Assembly (NCBI GenBank): GCA_016946835.1
Contig: JACVTC010000136.1
Coordinates: 1 to 32,500 of the forward strand
Reading direction: 5' to 3'
DNA length: 32,500 nucleotides
From: Neocallimastix lanati (nom. inval.)
Lineage: Eukaryota > Neocallimastigomycota > Neocallimastigomycetes > Neocallimastigales > Neocallimastigaceae
Of this stretch, positions 17,955 to 30,211 are shown one piece after another. Position 1 is the stretch's first letter; each line of letters starts with the position of its first letter. The position numbers and the translations under genes are program-made. The notes below the pieces were generated by a model. That model was given only the letters and a program-made list of their open reading frames with translations, made no database searches and was not told the origin of the DNA.

Positions 17955-20900
17955 AGGAAGATCTATGTATTGATTTTATTTTTTAATATAAATAATATTG
18001 TTCCCTTATATGGTAATCAATTTACTTATGCCAAAGGTACTAGATCATCATGCATTGACCATGTCATCTATAATGAGGCTTAGGAAACTTATATTAATAA
18101 GACATCGGTTTGTACTTCATTTTATGGTATTTCTGATCATAAACCTATTTTACTTTCTTGCAACAAAGTTCTTTCTGATGGCTTTATGAGGCCAACTAAA
18201 GTTTCTAAATGGTCTACTCATATTTGTAAAACAAAAAATTCAGATATTTTATCTCATTTATTTTTTAATCTTAGCAAATGACCTCGATTCTCATTAAAAT
18301 ACGATTACGGCTGATGAAATGGTAGAAAAATTTTATCAATACAGCAAATAATATAGGGAAAGATATTAAGGCTTTCATTCCATCAAATTTAAAAGGTTCT
18401 GCTTTTTCTTGTCCTTATTACATTATAAAAAACTATCTTATGAAAAAAAAAAACATGTTGCATTTCGAAACATTAAGCCTTTCTTTAATTGTGAAAATGC
18501 TGATAATTGCATTGAACAATTTAATAAATGTGAAAATCTTTGCAAATTAATTAAGAAAAAAAAAAGAGTAAGTTTCTTTCTGCTAGACATAAGGCTAATT
18601 ATTAAAAATTGGTAATTATTTTTTGAATAAAGATTTCAAAAATGGTTGGAGATGTTTAAAAAAAAAAAAAAAAATGGCTAAACCATCTTATTCACTCACC
18701 TCACTTACTTGCATTAAATCTAAATTTGGTCAAGATATTATCTCTCCTACTAAACAATTAGAATAGATGGACGGAATATTAAAAAAGATCTAGCATCTGA
18801 CCCCTCAGGTCACAAGCCTTAATCGTAACTACTGAAGTCATGCTTTACCGAATATTAGTCTTAGTTCCTTTTGCTTGGAATATCAACGGTCCAATTACGA
18901 TTCATGATATTAAAAAAAAAATACTATTTCATCAATGAAAAACAACAAAGCGCCTGGCCCCGATGGTATCCCGATTGAATTTTACAAAGCTTTATTTTTT
19001 TGCAATGAAGAATTACAAGAAACACATCCTGCAGCTAGAAAGTGCCTTAAATTAATATTTAATAAAATCTGGAATGGATCCTTACCAAAAAAAATGGAAC
19101 TCAGCTTCTATTGTGTCTATCCCTAAGAAAGGTGACGTATCAGATCGTAGTAACTATCGAGGTATTTCTCTCATTAAAGTTGGACTGAAAATCATTTCAA
19201 AAAATATAACAGATAGAATATCTTCTTTCGCACTTACATACAATTTCATTAGACCTGAACAATTTGGTTTTCGCGACCGTGAATAATGCATTAATTTATT
19301 CATTTCCGTTAGAGAAATTTGTCAAAAAAGAAAATTCCTAGGAAAATTCACATATCTAGGCTTTTTAGATTTTAAAAAAGCTTATGATTCAGTTCCTATA
19401 TTAAACATTCATACTAAATTATATCATTATGGAGTCCGTGGTAAATATTTTTGATTTTCTTTACAATTTATATACTTCATCCAAAGCATGTGCTCGATTT
19501 GCTTCAATGTTATATCAAATGAATTTCCTATTAAAAGAGGTGTTCGTCAAGGTTGTGCATTATCTCCAATGTTATTCAATTTATTCATCAATGATATACT
19601 AAATTACTGTGAAAAGTATGGTGTTAATATTGGAAGAAAAAAGTGTTGTGGTGGAACCATTTGCTGATGATGTTGTTCTCATTGCTCAAAGTGCAAAAAA
19701 ATTTAGAAAAAAAAATTAAAAAAGGTACATAAATGGGCCAATTTAAATGAAATGACTTTTGGTATTGAAAAATGTGCAACTATGGTTATAAAACCAATGA
19801 ACTTCTTCCAATCTCCTCCAAATTATAGTGATCTAACCTTCTATTTAGGAATGAATGCTATTCCTAAAGTTTCTAGTTATATTTATCTAAGTATTCCTTT
19901 ATTCAGATGATATTTTATTAAAACATATTATATCTCACATTCATTTTTAAAGTTAGAAAAATCCCTTCTTTCATTTTCACGTTTTCTTTTCAAATAAACT
20001 TATTCCTATTGCATACAAGAAAAAAGTTCTTCAATCCTTTGTTATTAGTAAAGTTATTTATAATTTTCCATCCTCTTGGTTCAAATAAATCTAGAAAGGC
20101 TAGAATTCAAACATTACTTAATACTGGTCTATTTTGGTGTATCGGTTCCTTCTCGAAAAATAGAAAAAACAAATTCAGAGAACAATGACTATCTTAAACA
20201 TAATTCTACGTATGAGTACTTATGCTTTATCTTGAGATCTAGGCATCCCTCTCATTGCTGGTATCTGTGCTGCCTTACAAGTTAAATCGTTTGTAAAATG
20301 GAGTAAATCAAACTGTATTATAAAGGATCTTATTAAATCTATTCCCATAATGCCTTATTATTCCTGGACTAAAGAATCTAGAACACTGTATAAAAAAAAC
20401 TAAAAAAAAAAAATATAAAATATGTAAAATAATAACGATATTTTAGAACGTTACTTGAAATCAATTTCCAAATTTCAAGGTATTAAAGGTTAAAATTACA
20501 ATAGTTAACAAGTTCTCAAAAAATTAAAGTTATAATAATGCTTAGCTTAAAATACCCCAAAATCAACTTAGGGTTTTCGTGGATTATACGTTTGCGATGT
20601 GGTCATAAATACAATACCACTATTGCTATTAGAATGGGTAGAATTTTTAGAAGATTGTCCCACGACTTGTTCCTGTTGTAGCGAAGGTAATCAATCTTTT
20701 GGACATTGGAATTTTTTAAATGTAATGCTCTTGCATCTTTTCGATGGAATTTTTTTTTTTAAATTTTATCGATGATCTCTATGTTTTGTTCGTTAGTAAG
20801 ATTAGAGCGTTTTAATCCTCTTTCTAACCCTATGATTCTATTTCTATTATATATATACCTGTTCCTTCTTAGTGGAACTTTAGCTTTAAATGAGCCACAT

Positions 20901-21013
20901 TTTTTCGATAGAGGGGAACAGAGACAATTAAATGAACTACTTTTCAAAGGTTCATCTGAGTCACCTGTTCAAAAAAAAATTTTGTGGGCTTGGCTGGGAA
21001 TTCTTAACTAGCG
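17955..21013 (+). pseudogene. Decayed LINE (non-LTR retrotransposon) ORF2: endonuclease, reverse transcriptase, C-terminal zinc motif
   Basis: Broken by many frameshifts and stops, but with motifs in the right order. Endonuclease C-terminal half (about 17995-18230): NQFTYAKGTRSSCIDHVIYN, then GISDHKPILLS, the S-x-I-D and SDH motifs of apurinic-type LINE endonucleases. Linker (18240-18890). Reverse transcriptase (18930-19730): NNKAPGPDGIPIEFYK, SIVSIPKKGDVSDRSNYRGI, RPEQFGF, LDFKKAYDSV (first catalytic Asp), GVRQGCALSPMLFNLFIND, FADDVVLIAQSA (catalytic pair), NEMTFGIEKCATM. C-terminal part (20580-20760): RCGHKYNTTIAIRMGRI and a cysteine cluster DCPTTCSCC...GNQSFGHW, the usual zinc-knuckle position. 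A final stretch, EQRQLNELLF...WAWLGILN, ends at TAG 21009-21011. The 5' half of the endonuclease and any ORF1 are missing. Confidence 0.88.
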
Positions 21014-21894
21014 CAATACCTATTATAAGTAGTTCGTTTTGAGCTATTATTTGATAGGTATTTCAAAATACCAAACTTAACCAAGAGCAATTGACGTCGT
21101 ACTGATAAGGCATAATGATACTACAGGATCATCATCTATTTCCATGAAGGGTGAATCTCGTCTTAGTAATTCAATAAAATGGTGAATCCCGGGGGAGAGT
21201 TTAGTGGACACCACACTATTCTATTTTAAAGATGTTACTTCCTGGTTTTATTATTTTTTTTATTTATTTGTTTGGAAGAGAAAATTCACGCATAGTACAA
21301 CATACCGAAATACATAGTATTTTTGAGTTTTTTTTTTTTTTTAATTTTTTTAACTTTTATTTTTTATTTTTAATTTCAAATGTACTTTTACACCTACATG
21401 CATTTTTTTATAATAAAATTAATAAATTTATGGAAATATATTCTCTGCCCTGTTTAAAAAAAAAAAAAAAATTTTTTTTTTCTTTAATTAAATTTAAACA
21501 TCAAAAAAGTTTTTCTCATAAAAAATGATTTCTTTGAATTATGGTTATGGTTAAAATGGTTAAAAAGATTTAAATATTAAAATTATTAATTAAATAATAA
21601 ATAATTACGAATGATTGAAAAATGATTAAATGAAAATACTGTCCTACAAATTTATTTATTTATCAAAACAATAATTTAGGTCATCCTTACATTAACAGTT
21701 TATTAAAGTACGCCTCATTTCATATAAAACCACGTTCCGAAATGCATTACATTTATTATAAAAATAATTTTAAAGTATTAAAGTATTTTTTTTTTTTTTA
21801 AAAAAAAATATAACTCATAATATATTATTTATATCATTATTATCATTATTATTTATTGCTAATGCTATATATTAAGTTAAACAATACAGTAATA
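21014..21894. other. Probable LINE 3' flank, then intergenic DNA
   Basis: 21014-21225 keeps the mixed composition of the LINE (gcgcaatacctattataagt...gaatcccgggggagagttt) and has no frame, so it is probably the 3' untranslated part. From 21226 on the sequence is A/T-rich with T- and A-runs. I see no gene. Confidence 0.45.
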
Positions 21895-22612
21895 ACTTAC
21901 TTTTGGATATATTATATTTGATCCAGATATAATGATTTACACGTTAAGAATTGATAGTTCATCAATTCCAGATCCTTTTACTGAAAATAATAATAATAAT
22001 ATAATAATAATAATAATAATAATATTTCTTCATCTGTAAAAAAAAAAAAAAGTGATAAAAAATTAAAAATTAATATAAGCAACCTATTTTCAAAAAATAA
22101 TGATTTTTTAATTGGAACGAGATATTTATTCATTAACTAGAAATTATAAATTCAACTAGTTATATTTCTGTATTCATTCCATTACAAATAGCTGAAGAAG
22201 AGGCTCTTATTAAATATAGTTTAAATATAAACTTTAAATAATACGTATAATATTGGAAAATTACCATATAGTATAAATACTAAAAAAATATTTCAATATT
22301 GTATACGGAATTATTATTTATTGTTTTAACTGAATTAATGTTTAATTTCTCGATATATTTTATAAAGAAGTTTATCTTAATCAGAAAATGAAAATAATAT
22401 AAAAGAATTACTTTTATTCTACAGAATAAATCCATTATCCCATTGGATATCATGATTTTTATTTCACATATGCTCTTTATATATATTTTAATATTCATAT
22501 CATGTATTATATATTTAATTTCCGAGTCATTTTCAACGATAAACATATTAATGCTATTTATACTTAAAAATCATTTATAGTACATCAATATTTAATATAT
22601 TTACGGGATATT

Positions 22613-22654
<42 letters not shown>

Positions 22655-23340
22655 AAAGTTCTAAAATAGGATTTACAGTAAATGAATTTTTTTTCCCATT
22701 AATTTCATATATATATATTTTATTTTATTTTTTACCAAAAGAATTAAATATATATAGCAGTATATTATTTTCACCAGTTACCATGGGAAATGCTTTAGAA
22801 CATTTATTTTTGCTGGAAAGAAGGAATAATTTGAAATATAATATTTTTAAAGATAGTAATGTGAAAAAAATATAAATTAATGATGTTATAGAATAATTTT
22901 TTATACTTTATTATTGTTTTATTTATGGAAACTAGCAATATTAGAAATATTAAAAAAAAAATTTTTTTTACACTTAAAAAATAATTTAAAAGAAGATGAA
23001 GAGTGTAGTTTATTCATTCAGGAAAAAAAAATAAATATGGAAAATTATAGTGGCGAACAGAAAAAATTTTATAGAAATTAAAATCATTAGTAAGGAGTAA
23101 GGAGTATTTTGTTGAAGATAAAAATATTTTAGCTTTAAACAATATTTCATTTTAAAAATTTATGCATATTAGGACATAACGGTGCTGAAAAATCATCATT
23201 AATAAAGATAATGATTGGATTATTGAAGGCTGATGACGAGGAAGTAATATATGATGGAAAAGAATTTACTGAAAATAAAAATGATATAATAAAAAACATA
23301 GGTTAAGAATATATTTTATTTTTAATAAAAAATTTATTTG

Positions 23341-23409
<69 letters not shown>

Positions 23410-23930
23410 ATTTTAAAAATTTTAATTTTTTATTGATTAAAAAAATTTTTTTAATACTTTAAAATTTTTTTATTTATTTATTTAGTATATTATTAAAATT
23501 TTATTTTTTTTAATACTTTAAAAGTTATTTATTTAGTATATTATTAAAATTCCTTATTTCTATAAATATATTTTAAAATATTTATTAATTCTGTTAAAAA
23601 TTAATAATAACAAAAAAAAAAAAAAAAAAAGAAAAAAAATTAAAATTAGATTTAATAATATATTAAATAAAATTATTTACTAACTAAAAATAGCAGATAT
23701 TTAAATTTTAATATTAATTTGTCATTAGGAATTTGTATGTAAAATAATATTTTATTTGAATTATTGACTGTAGAACAAAGATATTAATATCTTTTCTGGA
23801 TTAAATAATATCCATAGGGATGTTAATAAAATTTTAGAATCCTATTGATTTATTAAATAATCAAATTGATACATATTTTATAATATAACAAAAAGGGATT
23901 TCATTGTTAAATATGTCTAAAATTATATAT
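21895..23930 (+). pseudogene. ABCA-type ABC transporter pseudogene (membrane half, first ATP-binding domain), with intron
   Basis: Fragments in several frames follow the ABCA order. YIIFDPDIMIYTLRIDSSSIPDPF (21910-21985) is from the outer N-terminal domain. LQIAEEEALIKYS (22188-22226) follows. Near 22390-22480 a KENNIKELLF...INPLSHWISWF-like stretch precedes membrane segments. SKIGFTVNEFF (22652-22695) is the usual FKKSK.G site after a membrane helix. TMGNALEHLFLLERRNN lies at 22780-22835. The ATP-binding domain reads LALNNISF, then CILGHNGAEKSSLIKIMIGLLKAD at 23163-23235, where Walker A has Glu in place of its third Gly. The next exon gives GIC, a stop in place of the Q-loop region, then NNILFELLTVEQ, INIFSGLNNIHRDVNKILES and IDLLNNQID. 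The signature motif and Walker B are gone. Members of this family move lipids across membranes; this copy is dead. Confidence 0.85.
23302..23728 (+). other. GT-AG intron in the ABCA pseudogene
   Basis: The upstream exon ends ...DIIKNI plus a lone G, followed by GTTAAG. The downstream exon starts GA ATT TGT after CATTAG. Removing 23302-23728 (427 bases, phase 1) joins the text into KNI-G-IC..NNILFELLTVE, the expected order around the Q-loop. The intron has a T-run of about 58 bases at 23345-23402. Confidence 0.75.
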
Positions 23931-24280
23931 ATATATAATAAGAAAATTTTCAACTTATTTCAGATTAAAAAAAAAAAAAAAAAAAAAAAGTTTAATATAG
24001 TTTAATAAAATACACGGTTCCACTTGATTAAACATAATAACGATTTTATAACTTATTATTATTAAAAAATAAGAAAATTTATAAAAATATTAAACAATAT
24101 AAACCATATAAATTTATTTGAATCAAATATTTAATACTTATTATTAAGAAATATTATTGTTTTGTTTTTTGATAGTGTTAATGTATAAATTTTAAAAGAA
24201 ATTTTTTTTCTAGAATTTAGAAAATTGAACACATAAAAGTTAATTTATTACTATTACCTATTCCTATTCTATTTGTAGTG
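23931..24280. other. Intergenic DNA before the foldback repeat
   Basis: No gene is seen. At 24248-24280 the sequence ttactattacctattcctattctatttgtag lies just outside the left arm; a near copy (ttactattacctattctatttgtag) is at 24831-24855, just inside it. The two are direct repeats that bracket the arm. Confidence 0.5.
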
Positions 24281-24718
24281 AAATAAAATGAAATATTCAA
24301 CCCTTAATTAATATAAAATAGTTTTTATTATTCAAACATAAATTAATGTCATAAATTAAATTTAAATCTAATGATTTTATAACAATTTCAATATGTGGCT
24401 TGTTTTCTATATATTAATTAAATTTTATAGGATAAATCATTCTTTTTAATTATATTCTTATTATTTTTATATTCATATTTATATAGTTATTAAATATTTC
24501 ATTAAATAATAGTTATTAATATTTATATTCATAGTTTATTTTAATCACAAGAACAATTAATTAAATAGTTAATTATAACTAAATAATATATAAATAAAGC
24601 ATTTCTCTGAATTAAGAGAAGTGTAGTGTACGGAAAAGAAATGTTAAATTAGTGTGTAATTAAAAGTATAAGAAATTTGTTAGATAGTTTTTAAATTTAT
24701 TTAATCTCAATAATAAAA

Positions 24719-24755
<37 letters not shown>

Positions 24756-24819
24756 ACTTTAATAAATTAAATGAATTAATCCCAACAAAAGTACATCGAA
24801 CTTTTGAGTTGTATATCAT
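24281..24819. repeat. Left arm of an inverted repeat (foldback), about 540 bp
   Basis: Reverse complement of 25149-25693, with scattered differences. Clear anchors are ttcaacccttaattaatata (24297) against its complement near 25680, the block aatcacaagaacaattaatt (24543) against 25390, and atcgaacttttgagttgtat (24795) against 25150-25175. No coding content. Confidence 0.85.
24720..24753. repeat. (AAAT)n microsatellite in the left arm
   Basis: About eight copies of aaat. The opposite arm has a shorter run (atttatttattta, 25217-25229), so the array has changed length since the duplication. Confidence 0.9.
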
Positions 24820-25148
24820 TTGGTGGAGGGTTACTATTACCTATTCTATTTGTAGTCATTTACAAAATTAACATCATAATAGTTTTATTTAGTAATTTAA
24901 TTAATACTCTTCTATTATTATGGTTTTTTTCTAGAATTTTAAAAAAAATAACATCATATTTATTTAATTTATTATAATGACATTTAATGGTTTAATATGA
25001 AATCTTATCTAATTGATGTAATTCTTGAAATTAAATACATAATAATTTTATTTATTACTTTAATTTATATTATTTCATTTTAGTGATTTTTTTTTCTAAT
25101 TTCTAGAAATTATATTTTTAAAATAATATTGAATTAACGTATTACTAT

Positions 25149-25693
25149 ATGATATACAACTCAAAAGTTCGATGAAGTTTTGTTGGGATTTATTTATTAA
25201 ATTTATTAAAGTATTATTTATTTATTTAATTTTATTATTTAGATTACATATATTTAAAAACTATCTAACAACTTTCATATACTTTTAATTACACACAAAC
25301 TTAACATTTCTTTTCAGTACACTATGCTTCGCTTAATTCAGAGAAATGCTTTATTTTTATATTATTTAGTTATAATTAATTATTTAATTAATTGTTCTTG
25401 TGATTAAAATAAACTATTAAATGAATATAAATATTAATAATTATTATTTAAGGAAATATTTAATAACTATATAAATATAAATATTAAAATAATAAGAATA
25501 TAATTAATACATTGATATATGCTATAAAATTTAAATTTATTGTTAAATATAAGTATAATTAATATCTATAATTAAAGCCATATATTAAAATATTATAAAA
25601 TCATTAGATTTAAATATAATTTAAGACATTAATTTATGTTTGAATAATAAAAACTATATTATATTAATTAAGGGTTGAACATTTTATTTTATA
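25149..25693. repeat. Right arm of the inverted repeat (foldback), about 545 bp
   Basis: Pairs with 24281-24819 around a 329-base spacer. The arms are more diverged than those at 11105/15783, so this event is older. The structure, two long arms and no gene, is that of a foldback or non-autonomous element, but no terminal target duplication is certain. Confidence 0.85.
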
Positions 25694-26785
25694 TTATATA
25701 ACATATAATGATTTAGTGTAATAATTTATTTATTTAAAGTAATTTAAAAAAAATTTGTGGCATACTATACTAATTTATTACTTCAAATTATTTCAGTTTA
25801 TTGTGATAATATATTTTATATCTAACATGTACAAAAATTAACATCATATTAATTTAATGTTATCACTCTAGCGTTCTAGCGTTATCCTTTACTTATATTA
25901 TTCTTTATATAATTTAATTTATAAAGTCAATTATATAATTATTGTATATATTATATAAAATTTACAGAATTTTTTATTGCATTCTTTTTTATCACTACAA
26001 ATTTATTATGTTTAATTTTAACTTTATATTTTTAATATACAAAATAAAAAAATAAAATAAAATAAAATAAAAATAAACTTATAAATTAAATTAAATTATT
26101 CCATTATCATTTTTTTATTAATTAATAAACTTGATTCTATTAATTAAATGGATTTATTATTAGTATTATTAATATTACAATTATTATTATTATTAATATT
26201 ACAATTATTATAATTAATTTTTTTTTTGTTTATTTGTTTATATTTTTTTATTTTTGTTTGTTTGTTTGTTTAATTGTCTTTTTTTTTTTTTTTATTTCTT
26301 TTTTATTTTTTTCTGTTTGTTTATATTTTTTTTAGTTGGTTCATATATCTATAATTAATTAATTATTTATTTATTTAATTAATTATATATCCATTTATTA
26401 ATTTATTAATCATTTTAATAATTTACTTCTGTTAATTATTTCATTAAAATATATTGGCCATATAAAATTTCTACTTAAAACACTTTTTTTTCTCCCAAAA
26501 TAATTAATAAAATGGTTTATCCAATTTTTAACATAAATTAATATATATATATTAAAAGAAATAGAAAATAATTTAAATATAATAATATAATTTTAGTTAA
26601 TTATAATTAAAATTATTTTTTAATTTGTACTACATTTATTTATTTATTTATTCATTTATTCAATATAGGATATAAAAATGAATAGAGTGCATTTCGCAAA
26701 ATTTTCATTTCAAAAAAAAAAAAAAAAAAGAATTTATAATTTTCAATATGTCATATATTTATTATAAATAATTCACTAATTACAA

Positions 26786-26787
26786 AA

Positions 26788-26866
<79 letters not shown>

Positions 26867-26868
26867 AT
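26786..26868. repeat. (AAAT)n microsatellite, about 20 copies
   Basis: An uninterrupted run of aaat units over 83 bases. Confidence 0.95.
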
Positions 26869-27354
26869 TAGTAAAAGATGAAATTTGATTAATAATAGGA
26901 CTAATTAAAAATAATAATAAAAAAAAAATATTAATTAATAAAATATTAAACATATTAAAGCATTTAAATATTTTTGCAACAATTCTTTGGTTATTTGAAT
27001 TAATACTTTAATTCGGAAATTATGAAAATTATGAAAATTTATAATAATTTCGTTAATTAATTATATACAAAGAAATTTGGGTTTTATATTTTAAAAATAT
27101 AATCAAAAATATAATATTTATATTGATTTTGATAGACTTCAATCTGTAAAATGTTGTAATATTGATAATTAATTCAATTTAAATATTATACGAAAAATAT
27201 TTTTTATATCTAATCAATTTTTATTTTATTTCACTTTAAGTTTTATTTATTTTTTATGTAGTTTATATCTTTTTAATATATTTAAATAAATCCTTATAAT
27301 TTTAAATATTTTTAATATTTGATATATACAATCTTTTAATATAGTAATACATTT

Positions 27355-27600
27355 TTTATATAATATATATTTTTTTTATAATATATTTTTTTTATAATAT
27401 ATTTTTTTTTATAATATATTTTTTTATATTTATATTTTTTTTATATAATATATTTTTTTATATAATATATTTTTTTTATATTTATATTTTTTTATATTTA
27501 TATTTTTTTATATAATATATTTTTTTATTTAATATATTTTTTTATATAATATATTTTATTATATAATATATTTTATTATATAATATATTTTTTTTATATT
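27355..27600. repeat. Imperfect minisatellite of tatataatatatttttt units
   Basis: More than a dozen units of 14-18 bases that alternate tataatatat with a run of 6-9 T. Units vary in length, and some carry tttatattt instead. Confidence 0.85.
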
Positions 27601-27961
27601 TTTATTTCATTTTATTTTTTATTTTATTTTTATTATTTACCATTAATAAAATTAATAAATTTTATATATATGATATTTTATTTATATCATAATTGAATAT
27701 TTATTTAATATAAAATATATATTTCATTATAATTTTTATTAATAAATAATAATGATATTTATTATTTTTTAATTAAAATTGATTTTAGTAGATTTGTCTT
27801 TTATATTTATTATAAAAAAAATATTAATAAATAATAAACAAAAAAAAAAAAAAAAAAAAGTTAGAATTATTTTTTTTTAAAAATAAATTATATCAATTTA
27901 ACAAAAAATATATATATACATTTTAATTTATTGCATATTAATTTAATTGATTTAGGAATAT

Positions 27962-28084
27962 CTAAACTTGTTGGTTTCCTAAATTTTCTATTTTTTTTTC
28001 TTTTCTACGCTTAGTTATATATAAAGAAATAAAGAATACTATAAGGCCTGCGACTACACCGACAATAATAGTATCTAATGACAT
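27962..28084 (-). CDS. Putative 40-residue single-pass membrane microprotein
   Basis: The frame starts at ATG 28084-28082 (context AAAATGTCA) and ends at TAG 27964-27962. Residues 6-23 (IIVGVVAGLIVFFISLYI) form one hydrophobic helix with a G-x-x-x-G pair (Gly9, Gly13). A strongly basic tail follows (TKRRKEKK, 24-31) and then a short polar end. By the positive-inside rule the C-terminus would face the cytosol. What makes it credible is its codon use: GTC, GGT, GTC, GCA, GGC, CGT stand out in a background of almost pure A/T, and neighbouring chance frames contain only Phe/Ile/Tyr/Lys/Asn. A pentamer repeat adjoins the start on the upstream side. I do not recognise the family; it does not look like Ost4. 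It could also be a last exon of a longer gene, though I see no upstream exon. Confidence 0.55.
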   Translation of the reverse strand: MSLDTIIVGVVAGLIVFFISLYITKRRKEKKIENLGNQQV

Positions 28085-28085
28085 T

Positions 28086-28141
28086 TTTATTTTATTTTAT
28101 TTTATTTTATTTTATTTTATTTTATTTTATTTTATTTTATT
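28086..28141. repeat. (TTTTA)n microsatellite next to the microprotein start
   Basis: About eleven copies of tttta, so the RNA of the minus-strand gene would have (TAAAA)n directly before its ATG. Confidence 0.95.
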
Positions 28142-28830
28142 TTTTATTTTTTTATTATTATTATATTATAAATATATTTATTTTTTTAAATCTATTTTAT
28201 AAAAAAAAAAAAAAAAACTATGATATTTATATATTTTTTACAGTCAAGCTAATTTCCCAATTTTAAAAAATATACATTATTATTCTGTAATATATTTATA
28301 TTGAAAATAATAAAATATTATATATCATATTAATTTTTTAATTATATTAATAAAAAATTTATTATGAAATAATATAATTCATATTTTGTACTAAAATAAT
28401 TACTTTATTTGTTTATAAATATATATTGCAATATAAAATAAATAAAAATAAATAAATGTATTATTTAATGTATAACTTAATTGTATATAAATATATATTG
28501 CAATATAAAATAAATAAATATATTATTTATTGTGTAACTTAATTGCTTTATAATAATAATATTTTCCGAAAAAAAAAGAATACATCTATTTCTATTTTAA
28601 TATAAAAATTAAAAATTATAACAAAATATTATTGGCAGTAAATTATATTCTATCCATGAATATGAAATTGAAGTCATAATTTATCATGACATTTATAAAT
28701 TAAATAAATAGAATATATATATTTTTTAATTTTAATTTAAATTTTAATATATGACCATATTATTTTAATATAATACTATCATTATTTCATTAATATTACT
28801 ATTAATTATATTTTTTTAGGAAGATCTTTA
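28142..28830. other. Intergenic DNA
   Basis: No gene is seen. It holds the two-copy repeat listed separately and A/T-rich sequence. Confidence 0.5.
28414..28551. repeat. Two-copy tandem repeat, period 72
   Basis: tataaatatatattgcaata plus taaaataaataaa and the phrase gtataacttaattg (gtgtaacttaattg in the second copy) recur after 72 bases, at 28414 and 28486. Confidence 0.8.
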
Positions 28831-29340
28831 TATAAGAATATTCAAATATTCCAGGAATACAGTAAGAATGGATTAAATCATCAAGAAATTCTATATTTAC
28901 TATATTTATTACTTATATATATGATTTTTTAAGTTTTCATCTTATATAATAATATATAAGAATATTCAAATATTCTAGGAATATAGAAAGAATGGACTAA
29001 ATCTATCATCAAGAAATTCTATATTTACTATATTTATTACTTGTATATAAGATTTTTAAGTTTTCATCTTAAATAATAATATATAAGAATATTCAAATAT
29101 TCCAGGAATATAGTATGAATGGACTAAATCTATCATCAAGAAATTCTATATTTACTAATATTTATTACTTATATATAAGATTTTTAAGTTTTCATCTTAA
29201 ATAATAATATATAAGAATATTCAAATATTCTAGGAATATAGTATGAATGGACTAAATCTATCATCAAGAAATTCTATATTTACTAATATTTATTACTTGT
29301 ATATATGATTTTTTAAGTTTTCATCTTATATAATAATATA
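28831..29340. repeat. Four tandem copies of a 124-131 bp repeat
   Basis: Copies begin at about 28831, 28955, 29082 and 29210, each with tataagaatattcaaatatt, then caggaata, atcatcaagaaattctatat and aagttttcatctt. They differ by a few bases and small indels. The shared start holds the 8-base palindrome gaatattc. No frame is kept across copies. Confidence 0.93.
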
Positions 29341-30176
29341 AGTAAAATAAAAACAATATAGTATTTTTTTTTTTTTTTTTAATTTTATATAAATTTATTG
29401 TTCAAAAATGAAATATATTTTAAAATTTATGATGTAATTGTATTTATTAATATTTATTTATATAAAAACAATAAAATTAAATAGATATATTATCATTAAT
29501 AAGAATATCCACTTTTTATTTTTTTATACCCCATCAATTATTTAATTTGTAGTAATTAAAATTTAAATTTTTTTGTATAACAATTTTATTTTACTTTAGA
29601 AATTGAAATTACAACTATGATTAATAAAAAAAATAAATTTTTTTTATTTTTCTATATCATTACATTTCTTTATTTAAAACATAAATATAAGTTCTTATAA
29701 AAATAATATATAAAATGATATACATCACTAATTATAAATACTAAATTAAAATTTATATAATAAAATAAATTTATTATTTCACATTTAATTTATTTTGATT
29801 AAATATTTATATATATATTTATTTATTTACGTTTATTTATTTGTTTATTAAATCATTTATTTATTTACTTATTTATAAATTTATTCATATATTAATAAAA
29901 AAATATTAAGTATTATTATATAGGGTAAAAATAATTATATTCAGCTTAAAGCATTAATATATAAAAATAGATTATATAGAAAGAAATATTTGAAATTTAC
30001 AATATTTGAAGTTTTACTTTATATACTTTTGTCAATTTATAATGGTATTTATATTTATAAATATATTAAATAACGCTTATATGTATTAATATTATAAAAA
30101 TTGTTTATATATATATTATATATATATATATAATAAATAATTTAATTATGATGATATTATAAAAAACGAATTAATA

Positions 30177-30211
<35 letters not shown>

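Larger units (their letters stand above)
25694..27961. other. Intergenic DNA rich in simple repeats
   Basis: No gene is seen. It contains (AAAT)n at 26786-26868 and a T/A minisatellite at 27355-27600. Short phrases of the foldback spacer recur here (ttaacatcatatt at 25839, compare 24868 and 24948), so fragments of the same repeat may extend into this part. Confidence 0.5.

Noticed and set aside
22280-22546. 88-codon minus-strand frame
   Set aside because: It is the antisense of the ABCA membrane segments, which read sensibly on the plus strand.
28831-29240. Heat-shock elements in the GAA/TTC words
   Set aside because: In sequence this A/T-rich such words are common, and no gene lies next to the array.
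28831-29340. CRISPR-like array
   Set aside because: The units are 124-131 bp and contiguous, with no unique spacers, in eukaryotic DNA; this is a tandem satellite.
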